This document shows positions 1 to 11,661 of a stretch of DNA of 64,000 nucleotides, piece by piece. A program made the position numbers and the translations under genes. The notes below the pieces were generated by a model that was not told where the DNA came from, ran no database searches, and was given only the letters and a program-made list of their open reading frames with translations. Each line of letters starts with the position of its first letter. Position 1 is the first letter of the stretch. The stretch comes from Haemaphysalis longicornis (Eukaryota; Arthropoda; Arachnida; Ixodida; Ixodidae), in the NCBI GenBank assembly GCA_013339765.2, contig CM023449.1, forward strand, positions 42,102,539 through 42,166,538. The letters are read 5' to 3'.

Positions 1-687
1 TGCTTGACGCGTCGCGCGCTTTTCAATGGGAAGGGTAGGGACGCTTAGTTCAGGCACTGATCCGCTATGTGGCGCTTGCCGGCGGACATCTCGCCTTACG
101 TCACTGCTCGCGAGTCGCGAACGCTGCACCCACTTCTACGACGTGTGTCTGTCAGCTTGCCTGTTGGGCTTCAAGGGCCGTTTCGCTTACATCTTAGCCG
201 CGACGGGGCGCTAGTTCTGTGGCCCACTGGGGATCTTGTTCAACGTGTCGCTCGCTTCATATTTGCTGCATTTTTCCAAAGATAAAGACGGAGGCGGACT
301 GAAATAGTATAAGAACATACTGATTGTCGGGTAGACATATAGCTAACAGAAAAACGATATTTTCGGATGGGGCAGCCATAATTTTACTGATATTTTTTTT
401 TTCTGGAGTATTTAAAGAAGAAAAAATTGCGTGCACGTTTTTTGTTCAGGCGCTCACTTCTACGATTACTTTCCAGTAATATCACGTGCTTGTAAACTTC
501 AGAAAATTATAGGAAACATAAGGATAAGCAGCTGGGATCCCGCCACGCTGTCCGGGCGCTTCTAAAGTACAGTCCTCAATTTTAGAAGTGCGAACAGCGG
601 GGTCAAACAATACCTAAATGCGGAGGGGATAGAGGTGGAATGCCCCACTCAGAAAATTTCAGGGCCTGTGATCCGAGTAGATAAGCG
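1..687. other. No gene seen
   Basis: Short chance reading frames only, with AT-rich stretches and no domain, tRNA-like module or inverted repeat that I could identify. Confidence 0.5.
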
Positions 688-732
688 CGCAAAGCCGGCA
701 TCAGCCTGCCCGCAAAGCCGGCATCAGCCTGC
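688..732. repeat. Tandem 22-bp duplication
   Basis: A perfect 22-bp unit (688-709) is repeated at 711-732 with one extra base between the copies. It looks like a recent local slippage or duplication and has no coding context. Confidence 0.8.
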
Positions 733-1086
733 GGCAGCGCAAGGGATTTTGCTTCGTGACAAAGGAAGTTTTATCCGTGACAGACCAAGACAGACAGGCA
801 TGGTGAAAAACAAGAAGGCGTAGGAGTGCCGCCTCGGGAACGCTAAACAAACTTTCCACTATTTTGCATAGTTTCCGAGAAGCGGCGCTGGCTGGCGGAC
901 ACGAAAGCACACTGGAAGGCTACGGAGCGGGGAAGGGTAGGAGAGAGCAACAGGAGAGTGGCTGTTTGGCCATTTTTCGCTCACGCGTTAGGCAATGTTT
1001 ATACAGGCGGCGTTGAGCAGCCTAACAGTTTTTTTTTAATGGAAAAGCGTACGTGTCTTGGAGCCCGTCGGCAGTGTGCATTTTAA
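733..1086. other. No gene seen
   Basis: Nothing recognisable. The stretch ends at the TTAA (1083-1086) that borders the next element. Confidence 0.45.
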
Positions 1087-1591
1087 AGGAGCCATGAAGA
1101 CAAAATACAGGTTGGGTTTATTAGAAAGACAGCTTAGTCCCGATGAGAATGATACCAATAACATCGCAATCTTCGAACAAATAACAGAGATAGTAAAGAA
1201 AACGTGTGAAGCAGTCGCGACCCCCAGACAATTTCCCGCAACTTTTCTATGACGTCACAGAACCTTGTTTGTGCGATTGGCGGCCGCCTAACTGACCTGT
1301 CGCGACGACACACGACTGGACGTCTGTAATGGGGCCTCTAGTTCCATTTGACCACATCACTTGAATGCTAACGTGCAGCTAACGCACTGAAAATTATGTT
1401 TTATTGTTGGCCCGTGTGACGTCATTTTTGCTCATAACACGTCACTGTGGCGCAAAATTTGAAAGTTTTTAAATACTTCTTGCTTTTTTTTTCGTTAAAA
1501 GCATCTTTTGTGGCTGTAATGGAGCTGAGTGAGATACTGAATCCTAGTTCTTTCAAATTAAAGGAAGTTGTACTTTCTCTTCATGGCTCCT
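1087..1591. mobile_element. TTAA-flanked MITE (505 bp)
   Basis: The ends are inverted repeats: AGGAGCCATGAAGA at the left and its complement closing at 1591, with the match continuing imperfectly for a few more bases. The left flank is TTAA (1083-1086) and the right flank is TCAA (1592-1595), which is one mutation from a TTAA target duplication. TTAA duplication is the hallmark of piggyBac-type transposition, so I infer a non-autonomous piggyBac-like element. There is no transposase frame inside. The termini resemble those at 55407, 35899 and 60764. Confidence 0.65.
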
Positions 1592-2139
1592 TCAAAGCGC
1601 GAGGAAATGCAGCTTCGCGGTGATGTTCGCCCGTTGGCTTCTCAATGTAAGAATCATCTGCTAACGAAGGCGTGTTCGATGATGAACCGTCGCTGTTTAA
1701 AATAGAGTTGTATTTGAGTGTGCTTCTAGAAACGAGGATTCGACTGCACATGTTTGAAGAAATGTGTTTGGAGAGCAGCCGGAACTTAGCCTATAGGAAA
1801 CACCGTGAAAATTGTGGAAACGGTGGAAACTATCACCATCTCCCGATTTTTGGATTCAGTATTGTCTCTTGTCACTGAAACGCATTCCACTGCTGCTAGC
1901 GGTTGTTTTCTAGGAGTTGGTCGAATCAGAGGGCTATAGGTTTAATACCATAGAGTGCCGAACAATCAATGCTTGCTGCTCGGTAACATGAATAATGATC
2001 TGAAACTGCACTAAAAAGCGAAAGTTGAGGCTAAATAGTGTTAACAAAGGCACCGATTTTTAAAATAGGCATTTGTAGGCACTTATAGGCATTTGGGCAC
2101 AAACGCCAAAATAGGCATTTATGCGCACTATAAATCAAA
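1592..2139. other. No gene seen
   Basis: Short chance frames only. A GCATTT-rich stretch at about 2060-2120 repeats the words 'aggcattt' and 'aggcac' several times, a minor local repetition. Confidence 0.4.
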
Positions 2140-2543
2140 TCCTGGGCTATCTCCACCAACGTGAAACCTGGGGTAGGAGCGATGAATGACGTGTATAAGC
2201 GTATTCTTGGCGCCTTGGCATTTTTGCCAACGGGGATGAAACCGTTTGGGGGTACAGGTATACTACAGCTTTGCTGTAAATGTCTCTTCTCTTTGAAGCA
2301 CGAAGCGTTCTAGCGCGAAGCGTAAACGAGTGTCCTGGTGTTTTTTAGTAGGCGTTACGAAGCGCTCCAGCGCGAGGCGGTAAAAAGGTCTGCCGGTGTT
2401 TTCTTAGTACGCAGTTACGGTCTAGCGCGAGGCGTAAACGAGTGTACCGGTGTTTTAGTACCATGACTACATGATACGATGGCTACGACGGCGACATGAG
2501 AAGCGAACAGCCCCGGCCCCTAAGGGGTTCTTCCCTAAAACAC
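2140..2543 (+). repeat. Dispersed repeat family R1, copy 1
   Basis: This about 400-bp block recurs at 20561-20898 (opposite strand) and 41566-41857 (same strand). Shared landmarks in order are an AACGTGAAACCTGGG block, a GCGCCTTGGC/TTTTTGCCAACGG block, a small CAGCTTTGCTG hairpin, a repeated 'cgaggcgtaaacgagtgt' unit and a closing CCCCTAA.GG segment. In this copy the unit around 'gcgcgaggcg' is itself present about three times. No reading frame is conserved. The class is unknown; it may be a non-autonomous transposon or an LTR-like fragment. Confidence 0.6.
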
Positions 2544-3394
2544 CACGATAGCCATTCGTAACCTGTAATTCATGCTCATATGTCAAAGTGGCGCTAATGG
2601 AGCGCAAGGAAACTAAATAGGCATTCGCCTACACTTCAGTCTCTTACTGATCACGCAGAAACAGGCCGTCGTGTCAAGATCTGGAGGGACATCACCCCCG
2701 CAGGCTCTGCTCGCGTGCCAGCCCTCGGGCGTCGGCCCCAATGTTAGCAGGGGCTGCACGGGACGTGTATGCTGTGCAGCGTGGTCGAGCGTCTGCGTTG
2801 CCATAGCCGCGGAATGACCGTGGTGCCCCGCCCGCGCTAGGGCGGGTGCAGAGCCGTGCTTCGGTCTCCCGAAACACACGTTTTTCGAGTACACACGCCT
2901 GCTCGTTTCCCTGCTTTGCGGTTGCTTGTCGGCTTGTTACCGTGTCAGTGATGAACGTGTCTTTTCCGCCACGTGGTTACATATGACGCATGGAAAGTGC
3001 CTGCGGAGTAATGTAAGGGTCTAGGTTTGATATCTGCGGTATTGCAAAAGTACCGAGTTCTTGCTGTTTTCGCTTACTCCTCTCAATTTACGTGTACCCA
3101 CTTTCCTGCCTGTTGATTTCCCTTGCGTCTCCGATAGCGTACCTGTGTTTTTTATTTGGGGTTAGGGGGTGGGGGTGGGGGGTCTTGTTGACAGCGATGT
3201 GTTCTTGTTTTCGTACTCGGTCTATTTAAAAGAGTAAATTTTTGTTGGTCGTCCATACAAGAGGAGGGGGTGGGTAGGTAACGCAAGTCATTGGCCTGAA
3301 AGCAGGCAGTCCGGTGTCTCTGACAGCGAAACAAGCTCCAAAAACAAGCCAACGGCGCAGAGAGAATGAAAGCAAAGTCAAGCAAATAAATCCA
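2544..3394. other. No gene seen
   Basis: Two overlapping minus-strand frames near 2613-2894 are GC-rich and share no motif with any family I know. A G-rich run (about 3160-3182) and otherwise unique-looking DNA. Confidence 0.4.
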
Positions 3395-3475
3395 TTCGGG
3401 ACTGGTCGGGATTGAACCTAGGCGTCCGGAATGCAAGTCAAGCAGGCAGTCTCGCAGCCACCAATTAGACTCTGT
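3395..3475 (-). mobile_element. tRNA-like module (probable SINE head)
   Basis: On the minus strand a B-box-like AGGTTCAATCCC lies about 50 nt downstream of an A-box-like TGGTGGCTGCG. The intervening arms do not fold into a clean tRNA, so this is read as a decayed tRNA-derived SINE head and not a tRNA gene. Confidence 0.4.
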
Positions 3476-4235
3476 TCCTTTGTTGCATGGAAAATAGACC
3501 TATTTTATGCGTCTCTGACAGAAAAGGTACTTCACTACTGTAGCTGGCGAAATGTAAGCCTAATGCATGCGTTTCGGACTTGGACACTTGAAAACTCCCC
3601 ATAAGCCGGTCAATGCAGCTTGATGTACAACGAGTTTGATTTGTTTCCGTACGTAGATAGGCTAAACACTAAGGTACGACACGTTCAAGTTGCGTATAAG
3701 CATAACGGACCACTCTGGTGGGTTGGCCAGGGGCAATGCTGCTGCCCTCAGAAGAAAACAGCCAGTTCGGCAATATTACCAATTGTTTGGGGCGTCAACA
3801 ACCAAAATCTTCACTTATACATAAGCCCATTAGCTACGAGGCGCAGCACATACGTGCAGACGTGTGTGCCAATGCCACGCACAACTCAAAGGTCCAGGCA
3901 CCGCTCGGCACTACACCGCTGGGTGCCATGTGCGCTACAGGCAGCGCGCGTTAAACAGCGTGCGCTTTATGTTCTCCAAGAGTCGAGCCTGGCCACCCTG
4001 CGCGGCAGTACGAGTCGTATCGTTATATTTAGCCTCAACCTCTACGCGTCCGACTTGGTGAAGACACCGCAGGAGTGGATCTTTGGCGTTACCGAGTGTA
4101 CTGCGTGAAAATAATTGCACTTGAATTCGAAGCAATACCTCCCAAATGATTCCCGCCTCTAGTCAACGTGCTACCGCAGAAACTCTGGAAAGTATCCCGC
4201 CCTAATACAAGCACAAAGCTGCAAAACATACCGCG
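3476..4235. other. No clear gene; 162-residue open frame rejected
   Basis: A plus-strand open frame runs from 3620 to 4108, but it has no recognisable domain and two other frames overlap it. Given the Gypsy pol remnant starting about 290 bp later, part of it could be very decayed retroelement sequence, though I cannot show it. Confidence 0.35.
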
Positions 4236-4355
4236 CAAAAAAAGAAGAAATCGGCGCAGCTTGCACTGCTGATGCAAGGCTGGAGAAACAGCAGAGCTGC
4301 GAGGCGACCTAGCTTCTCCATACACTGACAGCGAATCTTAGGAGAGCGGGAGAAG
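4236..4355 (+). repeat. Dispersed repeat block shared with 24030-24155
   Basis: An A-rich run followed by GGCGCAGCTT, a GTGCAAG-type block, GAGAAACAGCAG, CACTGACAGCG and a GGAGAG tail occurs here and again at 24030-24155. In both places the same LTR-like block follows (4605 here, about 24705 there), so the two loci look like copies of one retroelement end. Confidence 0.55.
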
Positions 4356-4394
4356 AAAGAGCACGTCTATGCACGTTCCTCGTACGGCGAGCAG

Positions 4395-4545
4395 CAGCCC
4401 AAGACTGTCACCCTCGACATTATGGCCGCCAAGGCTTCGTCACCACTGAACGAGTCAAGCCCGCTTACATCGCCTCCCTCCGACCTAGCAAGGGCTTCCC
4501 CGTCTCAACGACCCCGCCCCAGAATTCCAAAGTCCAACTGACCAA
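4395..4545 (+). pseudogene. Remnant of Ty3/Gypsy pol C-terminus
   Basis: One plus frame reads GFVTTERVKPAYIASL (about 4434-4480). The RVKPAY/RLKPAY type motif is characteristic of the extreme C-terminus of Ty3/Gypsy integrase, where a chromo-like barrel is followed by the end of pol. The preceding residues are compatible with that end but the frame is broken. A G-rich polypurine tract (4584-4601) and a TGTAGTAACC LTR-like start (4605) follow in the order expected for pol, PPT and 3' LTR. Assignment rests on a short motif plus this order. Confidence 0.5.
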
Positions 4546-4604
4546 AAACGTCATGTGGGCAACACAACGGCCTCCGGCTCTACGGGAAGGGGGGGGGGGG
4601 GTCC

Positions 4605-4760
4605 TGTAGTAACCGGCACGGCACGAGTCCACCACGCCGAAGACGACGACGACAAAGGCGGGAGCTCCTCAAGTGGCGAAAGCCCAAGCGCAAACCTGTA
4701 CGAAGCCGGGTGCTCCTCACGGGGCGCACACTCACGTGCACTCGTTTTTTTTAAATGCAG
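4605..4760 (+). repeat. LTR-like fragment
   Basis: This block begins TGTAGTAACCGG directly after a polypurine tract and contains a GACGAC run and a CACGTGCACT segment. The same sequence is found at 24640-24830, partly inverted. A TG start immediately after a PPT supports a 3' LTR. The 3' boundary is not clear. Confidence 0.5.
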
Positions 4761-4866
4761 AGCATTTCAGTAACTCACGATGTCACCCGCGTTGACGTCC
4801 GTAGGCGTCCGTAGTCGTAGTCCGCACCCCTCCCCCTACACTATATAAAAAAAATACTATCCGGCG

Positions 4867-4944
4867 CCTGGTTTTCGTATCCCTCGACCCTGCGGGCGGA
4901 AACGCAATGTACAGGTGCTCTACCCACTGCGCCACAAAGCCGAC
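4867..4944 (-). mobile_element. tRNA-like module
   Basis: On the minus strand TGGCGCAGTGGGTAG is a good A box and GGGTCGAGGGA is a degenerate B box about 45 nt later. The acceptor stem is not recoverable. Most likely a SINE head. Confidence 0.45.
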
Positions 4945-5403
4945 ACAGAATGGGAGGCTTCGAACGCGCCTTATATCCTTGACTCATTCAAATTACTGCT
5001 GACGAGCGCTCTCTCGTCAACAGTTGCCACAAGTGCAACAACATTAACGTAACGCAACTACTTAAACGTCGTGGCGCCCCCGGAATGCTCTGCATTTGAT
5101 CGTGCTTTCGCGAGGGGATGTTTCACTGCGTCGCCATGCGAACAGTTTTGCCATTATAGTTTCCGCCCGCTCCGGTCGGTGTCGCCACGGTTCAAACCAC
5201 GGCAGGGGAGCTGCGCGGGCGTTCGTTGATCGGCGTTGCGTTCCGGCGTGGTGGTTTCATTTTTTCCCTAAAGCGACTGCGCGAAGGTCGAAGGAGTTTT
5301 AAAGCGAAGCTTTTTATCTTTGCCCCTACCCCCCCCCCCCAGGGTTCTGTCGCGACCGTTAGTGTCAGCAGAAAACTCCCGCGACCAAATAAAAGAAGTT
5401 ACT

Positions 5404-5483
5404 GGTACCACCAGGAATCAAACCTGGAACGAATACAGAAATGGAGCGAGCGCCCGTTGTCTTACCCATTGAGCTACGAGCCC
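5404..5483 (-). mobile_element. tRNA-like module
   Basis: On the minus strand TAGCTCAATGGGTAAGA is a strong A box. CCAGG and CCTGG form a T stem around a GGTTTGATTCC B box. The 5' and 3' acceptor strands do not pair, which argues for a tRNA-derived SINE head or tRNA pseudogene. A C-rich run lies just to the left. Confidence 0.5.
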
Positions 5484-5946
5484 ACGCGGAGACAGCAGAG
5501 ACAGACGGTGCACTCACCGAGCCCATCTGCAGGATTACCCTCTGTGTTCTCGCTGAATGCCCCGTGATAGCGTCACGCGACCTCTCTCGCGCTGTGCGCT
5601 CCGCCCATAGCAAGTGTAGCGGCCATGTGCGTGCCTTGCGGTTGCGTTTGGTGGGAGTAAAAAAGGAAGCTCACACCAATACATGGACATCTCACTTCTC
5701 CTCCACCTCTGCCACCGACCTCGTCACCTCTGTCGGCGGCGGCAGAGACGGAGGAATAGTGAGATCGTCTAACACCGGGTTTCAGCTTCCTTTATTTTAT
5801 AAAAAAAAAAAGAGTTTCCGCTCATGTGCTTCCCCAATTCAACTGAGCCAACCACCATTCATGGATAATGCAATGATTTAACCTTAGCAAAGAATGTCTC
5901 TTTGAAGTAATAAAGGGTGTGGTTAAGTGAATTTCACTTCTGTCTG
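5484..5946. other. No gene seen
   Basis: The 146-residue plus frame here overlaps the tRNA-like module and simple GGCGGC/CCACC sequence. I do not consider it coding. Confidence 0.4.
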
Positions 5947-6060
5947 GTTTCCCTCTGTAGATCCACGTGCGTGAATTCAAGTGATGTCGCATACGTAATC
6001 GTCGTGGGTATCGTTTCCAGCTTCGCTTTCCAACCACCTCCACAGGGTGGACTGGAGCGC
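5947..6060 (+). repeat. Dispersed repeat family R2, copy 1
   Basis: A block containing GTGAATTCAAGTG, GTGGGTATCG, GCTTTCCAACCACC and GACTGGAG recurs at 46578-46693 with about the same spacing. No frame is conserved. Class unknown. Confidence 0.6.
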
Positions 6061-6629
6061 ACGTTCAAGCTTAAACAGCTCTGCTGTTGAAAAGTCCAAA
6101 ACGTTGCACGCAGCGCAAAGCTCCACGGAACACAATACGGAGTTCAGTTGGACATTAGCGCTTTCGCATTCATAACTCGTAAGAAGCGCCTAGGGGTCCT
6201 CACGGGTCTGACCGGTACTGCTTAGCGATACTGTCTACTGATCGATCTGCAATGCAAATTCAGAAGCGGGCGTGGGTGCCCTCGAGTGGTCAAGAACGCG
6301 ATTATCTTATCGCTGCGAACCTCGCTGAAGAACTATGCGCGGGCAAGCGCAAGTATAGAGCATAGACGTACGGCATCTATATGGAAGAAAAAATCTTCCT
6401 TACCGCCGGATTACAAATCAGTTCGCTTCCCCGCAGATTTGCGCATCACTTTCTTGGCCGCCATTGACATTCTCTCGACGAGTTTCGCAGTGGAACGTGA
6501 TCTGGATTGTTAGGCTTTCGCTTTGCACCGGGTACGAGGGGGGGCTTCGACAGCGGCAAGGGCCGTGTCTTGAACATCTGTTCCCCCAAGGGCGCAATCC
6601 AATCACTTTATGAACTTGTATTGTATTGT
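6061..6629. other. No gene seen
   Basis: Chance frames only. Confidence 0.4.
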
Positions 6630-6770
6630 GTTGGATTAAATTAGACTAGATTAGATTAGGCTAGGTTAGGTTATATTAGATTGGACTTAATTTAATTGGA
6701 TTGGATTGGATTAGATTAGATTGGACTGGGTTTGATTTACATGCGACATTGGATCCTAAGATTAGATTAG
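6630..6770 (+). repeat. Degenerate TTAGA/TTAGG-type microsatellite
   Basis: About 140 bp of GATTA, TTAGG and TTGGA units with no strict period. A few units (GGTTAGGTTA) match the arthropod telomere repeat TTAGG, but most do not. Confidence 0.7.
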
Positions 6771-7857
6771 GTTTACGGTACTTACCTGTTTAATATTATT
6801 TTCGCCTATTGGCGGGATTTGGACGTTGGTTTTCTGATCGTCTGCTAGCTCATTCCTGGGCGCATTTTCTGATCGTCTGCTGCATTGTGAATCCCAATCT
6901 GCATAGATTCGAATTCAGCCGATTCAGAGGTTAGTATTAGATTAGTTTATTGGGTGGTGTATTGATGTATGTAAACTTTGAGCGATGGTAAAACCACCTT
7001 GCGTTGGAACCAGCAAATGTTAACCGGGAGATAATTGCTGAATAAAATCAGGCTACAATGGCTGAAAGAGAAACACAGGGCTGTAGGAGTGGCCTAATTG
7101 TTATGTACGTTGCCGAGGAGACCTTTGTAGTACTTGAGCAGGGACTTCTACCAAGCTGTATACATGCAGTGTTTTTCTTGTTTTTTTTTTATCGAGGATT
7201 ATTTCTTGTAGGGTGGCCGGCTTTTAATTTAGCCAGACTCCTGTGCTACTTCTGCAAGTAAATAATGACGTCGCCTGAACTGCACATTAGATCGTCTCGA
7301 GCAAAACCACAAACACGCGTCGATCCACAAGGAGCATTCGAAAGTATAGCTGCTCTGAAATCCCATCACGGGCGGTTGCAGTAGAAATGTTCACAGCAAA
7401 TGAGCCGTCGACGGGGACTTTCTGATTGTTGTGGTGGAACGGAATCTGTTCTTTACCGGCTTATTTATCGGAGATAATGTTAATGTAAACTGCAAATAAA
7501 ATATTTCGTGCTCTGAAATCTGAGTTCAGCTGGCGGATAGCTTGTCGATTGGTATGAACAAGCTGTACAGGCACGTAAAGCCTGTGATTTCCTGAATATT
7601 CCCGTGGGTCGCCTAATATTACCGGAGCAGATAATAGTTCATTATGTGAGACGACTAATTCCTTTGTGGGATTTATTTTTTCATGATGAAGCTAACTTTG
7701 CGATCTTTTACTTGTTAGAAAAAAAAAAAAAACGTTCCTGCATTTTTGCAGCCGCCCCTTTCCATAGGGGTGATTTCCCGTGCAAGCCCACACACAAGGG
7801 CCGAGCGCCAAGCTGGGGAATCGCTTGTACCTATTTTACCGGTAGGTGGCCGGCGCC
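6771..7857. other. No gene seen
   Basis: An internal near-duplicate of 'tttctgatcgtctgct' occurs at about 6832 and 6869. There are no coding signals. A 12-bp A run lies near 7720-7732. Confidence 0.4.
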
Positions 7858-8170
7858 ACCTAGGCATGCGAAAGCACATGGTGCCTTCCACAGCCATGGT
7901 GGACGCTCAACTCGCAACCGGCTGGGCAGGACATGCCGCCAGACTCTTTCCCCCCCGGCAATGGCGAAACGCGGCATGATGGCCGCGGGCCCCGCCAGAT
8001 GGACAAGGCTCAGCAGGGGCCCCTAGCAGGGGTAAAGGTAGCTTTCTAGACGTGAATTAGGGACGTCTGTACCCATTAAAGAAACCAGTGGATGCCCGGC
8101 GGTACGTGGATTCGTACCCGGTACCTCCCGCATACGAGGTGAGTGCTGTACCTCTGAGCCATTGCTGCGG
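7858..8170. mobile_element. SINE-like repeat family R3, copy 1
   Basis: The core GGACGCTCAACTCGCA and ACATGCCGCCAGACTCTTTC (about 7900-7960) recurs at 16386-16440. It is followed by a 'tgtacccattaaa' word and a minus-strand tRNA-like module at 8093-8168 (A box TGGCTCAGAGGTAC, B box GGGTACGAATCC). The same module appears at 17104-17170. I read this as a composite tRNA-derived element. Boundaries are approximate. Confidence 0.5.
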
Positions 8171-10279
8171 TCAAAAGTTCCTGCGTTTTTGCAGCTGAGC
8201 TTTGTTAAAAAAAAACCGAGCTTGAAAATACTCTCTAATTAAGATCACGCGCTTTCATAACAAAACTCGTCAAAGCAGCTTCAGGCACAGATGTATGCCA
8301 AGTTCGACAATATTTCTATTTGAGGCCCAACAGAACCCGTACGCTTATGTTTAAGAGGAGTTTTTTTCCTCGCGGTCTTCTCTGCGACAGAATGAAAGCA
8401 AATGCTGCCTATTTGCACGGATCGCATCCCCTGCTCTCCCCGGTGCTTCATTGGCCCGCCACTTCAGCGGCGCAGTCTCTTTGTGCGGCGGCACTGCTTT
8501 CACTCCCAAGGCTGTCCAGTTGCGATGCTGAAGCGTCCGTGCTTCAAAGCGAATTCATTTGAGCTACTTTGACGAGAGCCCTCAGAGCCACCAAGAGGGC
8601 AGCGCACTAGCAGCGGCATAGAGTTTTTTACTATATACACTAGAGAGGAATGTGGCTCTAGGGTCTATGGGCCTCATATCAAGGCCGTCTGTGTCGTCAC
8701 GGGCCGCCACTATATCGTGCGCTCGACTTAGTTTCATCATTGGCTTGGAATGAAACGTTTTAGTGGGCGTATATTCGAACACAGTGCCGCAAAAACACGC
8801 AAAGAATGGTGTGTTATTATACAGGGGGAATTAAAACCGGCTGTTTTAAAGCTACGAAAAAAGGAAGTAAGGCGTTTTTTGTCGGAAGGGTTCTGCGTAC
8901 TATTCTGAAGATTAAGCTGGTAGGTAACAACAATGTTAATATTCTGGGGGAAACTGACTAGATACTCTCATTTTATTAACTCTGTCATTATTTCAAGTAA
9001 TAAGTTTTTTTAAGAGCTTGGAAACGTTTTTCAGCCTGCCTATGAAATCATCGCCTTTGTGGTGAACCGGTGCACCGACCGTCAGCTACAGTTTAACAAA
9101 GGTTGTTGCTGAGTGAGTTGCGTTATTAGTGAAGAAAAAAAAAAACCTGGCGCTAAAAAGTCGTGGACAAAGACAAGATAGGATGGATACAGGCGCCCAT
9201 ATCTGTCGTATCTTGTCTTCGTCGAAGTACGTTTGTTTTCTTCTTTTTTCGTCAGCCGCAAGTTTTGCGGCGGTAGATTACCCGCTCAGTCATACGCTCC
9301 TTCGACTCCGGCATGACCGACGTTAGGTAGGATCACGCACTGCCTGCTCCTTCGCCGAACACGCAGTTGCCACAGCTCGCGGCTACCACAGAACAGGGAG
9401 CATTTCGGCTACCTCGTAGCTCGTAGACGTGTTAATGTATAGTGAAGAAAGCAAATCCCAAAAACTGCTTAAGAATCCTATCATCATGCCAAGCCCAAGC
9501 CAGAAGCGGTGGTCTTCCCATAACCTCCCACGACGACATGGAGTCCCAGGTGCAGTCTTCCTCTCCAGTATACTTACTACGAAACTCTACGAGCAGCGGC
9601 AAGCTTGGCGCGCAATTTGGCGCAGGACGGTGTTCTACGCGGAAAAAGGATGGGTAACAATTACCTTTTATCTTACACGATTTTTTTCTGCACTAGCTCG
9701 CACTCGGAAAACGTTCTGGCCGACGCAGCAGGGTCGGAGGCAAACGGTTGCGCCAAATAACCTCGAACCAGCGTTCACCAGTTCACGCTATGGGCGTACT
9801 CATAATGACTGGACGAGGCTCGTAGAACACTGTGTGAACAGAGAAAAGACCTGAGTGCTGGTTCCCATCACAGCGACGCACCTAATGCGTGCAGGCGGTT
9901 TCTGCGCTTCCCTCGGGTGCCGCCGCTGTAATGCAGCTGCTGTTATCTTTGACAACGAACGGAAGCGCGCTGTCTATCTAACCATTGGCGTGGCGTCTGT
10001 CCTTCCGTCTTTTTATCGGGCCTGCCTTCGTCTCTGCGTGGCTGGCCTGCATCGCTTTCCCCTGTTTTGTGCCGCGTTAACGAAGTGGACCGAGTGCGGA
10101 AGAGGCTAGCTGATGATGGCACAGCGGGATGCACGGGGCTCGAGGGAATGCCTACGGGTAGAGATCCTTTCATCCCACAGCAGCCGGCTTGCGCTACGCT
10201 TGATTCTTCTTGTACGCGGTGAGGAGTGTCCTCGATAAGTGTTCTTTAAATATATGAAGCGAAAAAAAATCGTATAATA
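8171..10279. other. No gene seen (2.1 kb)
   Basis: Several frames of 60-140 codons exist on both strands. None shows a domain, a convincing splice context or conserved composition. A-runs occur near 8208 and 9133. Confidence 0.4.
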
Positions 10280-10430
10280 ATTACACCGCTGGATGGTGTA
10301 ATGGTGTACACCTCTGGATGGTGCCCCACCTAGCGAATGGCTGAAGCGACCAACGGCGTTCTTCTACACCGGACGTGCGTCGCCGTTTAGGCCTTGCGCC
10401 ATTAAAATCCAAACATCATCATCATCAGCT
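10280..10430 (+). mobile_element. Possible LINE 3' end with ATC tail
   Basis: A GCGCCATTAAAATCC segment with an ATTAAA polyadenylation-like hexamer is followed at once by (CAT)n (about 10413-10427). Short trinucleotide tails after a poly(A) signal are typical of non-LTR 3' ends. No coding part is attached. Confidence 0.4.
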
Positions 10431-11342
10431 TTGCCTGTGCGCCTGACCGGGGATCGCCTTCGCGGAATCGAGGTAATGCTTGGGTACCCCAGCGCTTCCT
10501 AGCCTTGCCTTTTTCCGCAGCGTTGGTTCGCTAGCTGAGGCCGAGACCCACACGTGTGGTGAGGCATTCTGGCGCAGCCGTTCCACGTGCCTGTTCACTC
10601 TCTCACTAGTGTGCACTGCTTTCAACGAACTTTATTGTACGACGCTCGACCTCTTGTGCACTTTGTAAGCGTCCCCACCCGTGTTCGCAATATTAACGTC
10701 GTCGTGTCGGCACTACAAGCGATGCTTGGGATCGGGAGGTCCGAGAAAGGGTTCCTGTGTAGCGTAACCGAGCCGCCTTTCATGCAGTGCGACGTTGTAG
10801 TCCATTTACGGCAATTTGACACTACAATGACCAAACATGTACATCACAGCCATCGTTACCTTGCCAGAAGCCGATATATAAACGGATAATTGCTTGTCTA
10901 ACACGAATGCATCAAGAAATGGGATCCACGAAAATCAGCTCTTGACGTGGTATAAATTAAGCCGTGGTTTCATATTAAACACCAGACTATAGACTGAACG
11001 CCTCCAGTGTCTATCAGCTTCACTGCTTCAGCGCTGGGCATACGTGACTACCCCAACTTCTCTTCATTCTTTCGTTTCTCTTTTTTGCCTATTTTCCCTT
11101 TCCCACATGCAGGATAGCAGACTAGGCTCTAGCCAGGTTAACTTTCCTGCCTTCCTTCTACACCCTTCCTTCCTTCCTTCATATAAGAATGTCCCCTATG
11201 AGTGGGTTGTTAGCAAAAAGGCGGACCTAGCCTTGCGAGACGTGCCGGCAACTGCTCCGCCCTAGTGGCTCCCCTTAAAACTATTCGCGGCCATTTCGGT
11301 CAAAACACGCGACAGTCGCGGACTATTACCTGCCTTCACTTA
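10431..11342. other. No gene seen
   Basis: Chance frames only. A TATATAAA word at about 10872 has no downstream coding support. Confidence 0.4.
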
Positions 11343-11661
11343 AGCGGGATTCACACGACGGAGAAACCCTCTCACGGAGGCAGACGGATATGTGACGTCA
11401 ACAGCACGTGACCGGATTATCCGGCCTGGCGGCGCATCCACACGTGCGGAGCTACGCGGAGTGGCTAGCAGACGACAGCGCCGAGGAACAGGTTCCATTC
11501 CCCGTCGAGGGCCACCGCCGTCGAGCGAAAACATGCGGAGGCATTTTCTTTCGCGGAACCACCGCGGGCTATCCCCACCGAAAGGCGGAGCCTAAAACCG
11601 GCCACGTGAGCGGGTCCCGCGGGCCAGAAAGAGAGGGTTACTCCGTCGTGTGAATCCCGCT
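11343..11661. mobile_element. Harbinger-like MITE (319 bp) with TTA target duplication
   Basis: The ends are long inverted repeats, beginning AGCGGGATTCACACGACGGA on each strand and continuing to about 29 bp with one mismatch. TTA occurs immediately outside both ends (11340-11342 and 11662-11664). A 3-bp TWA duplication with GC-rich inverted ends is the usual signature of the PIF/Harbinger superfamily. The interior has no transposase. Frames inside it are GC-rich chance frames. Confidence 0.75.

Noticed and set aside
3620..4108. 162-codon plus-strand frame
   Set aside because: No domain and alternative frames of similar quality overlap. Could be decayed retroelement but this is not shown.
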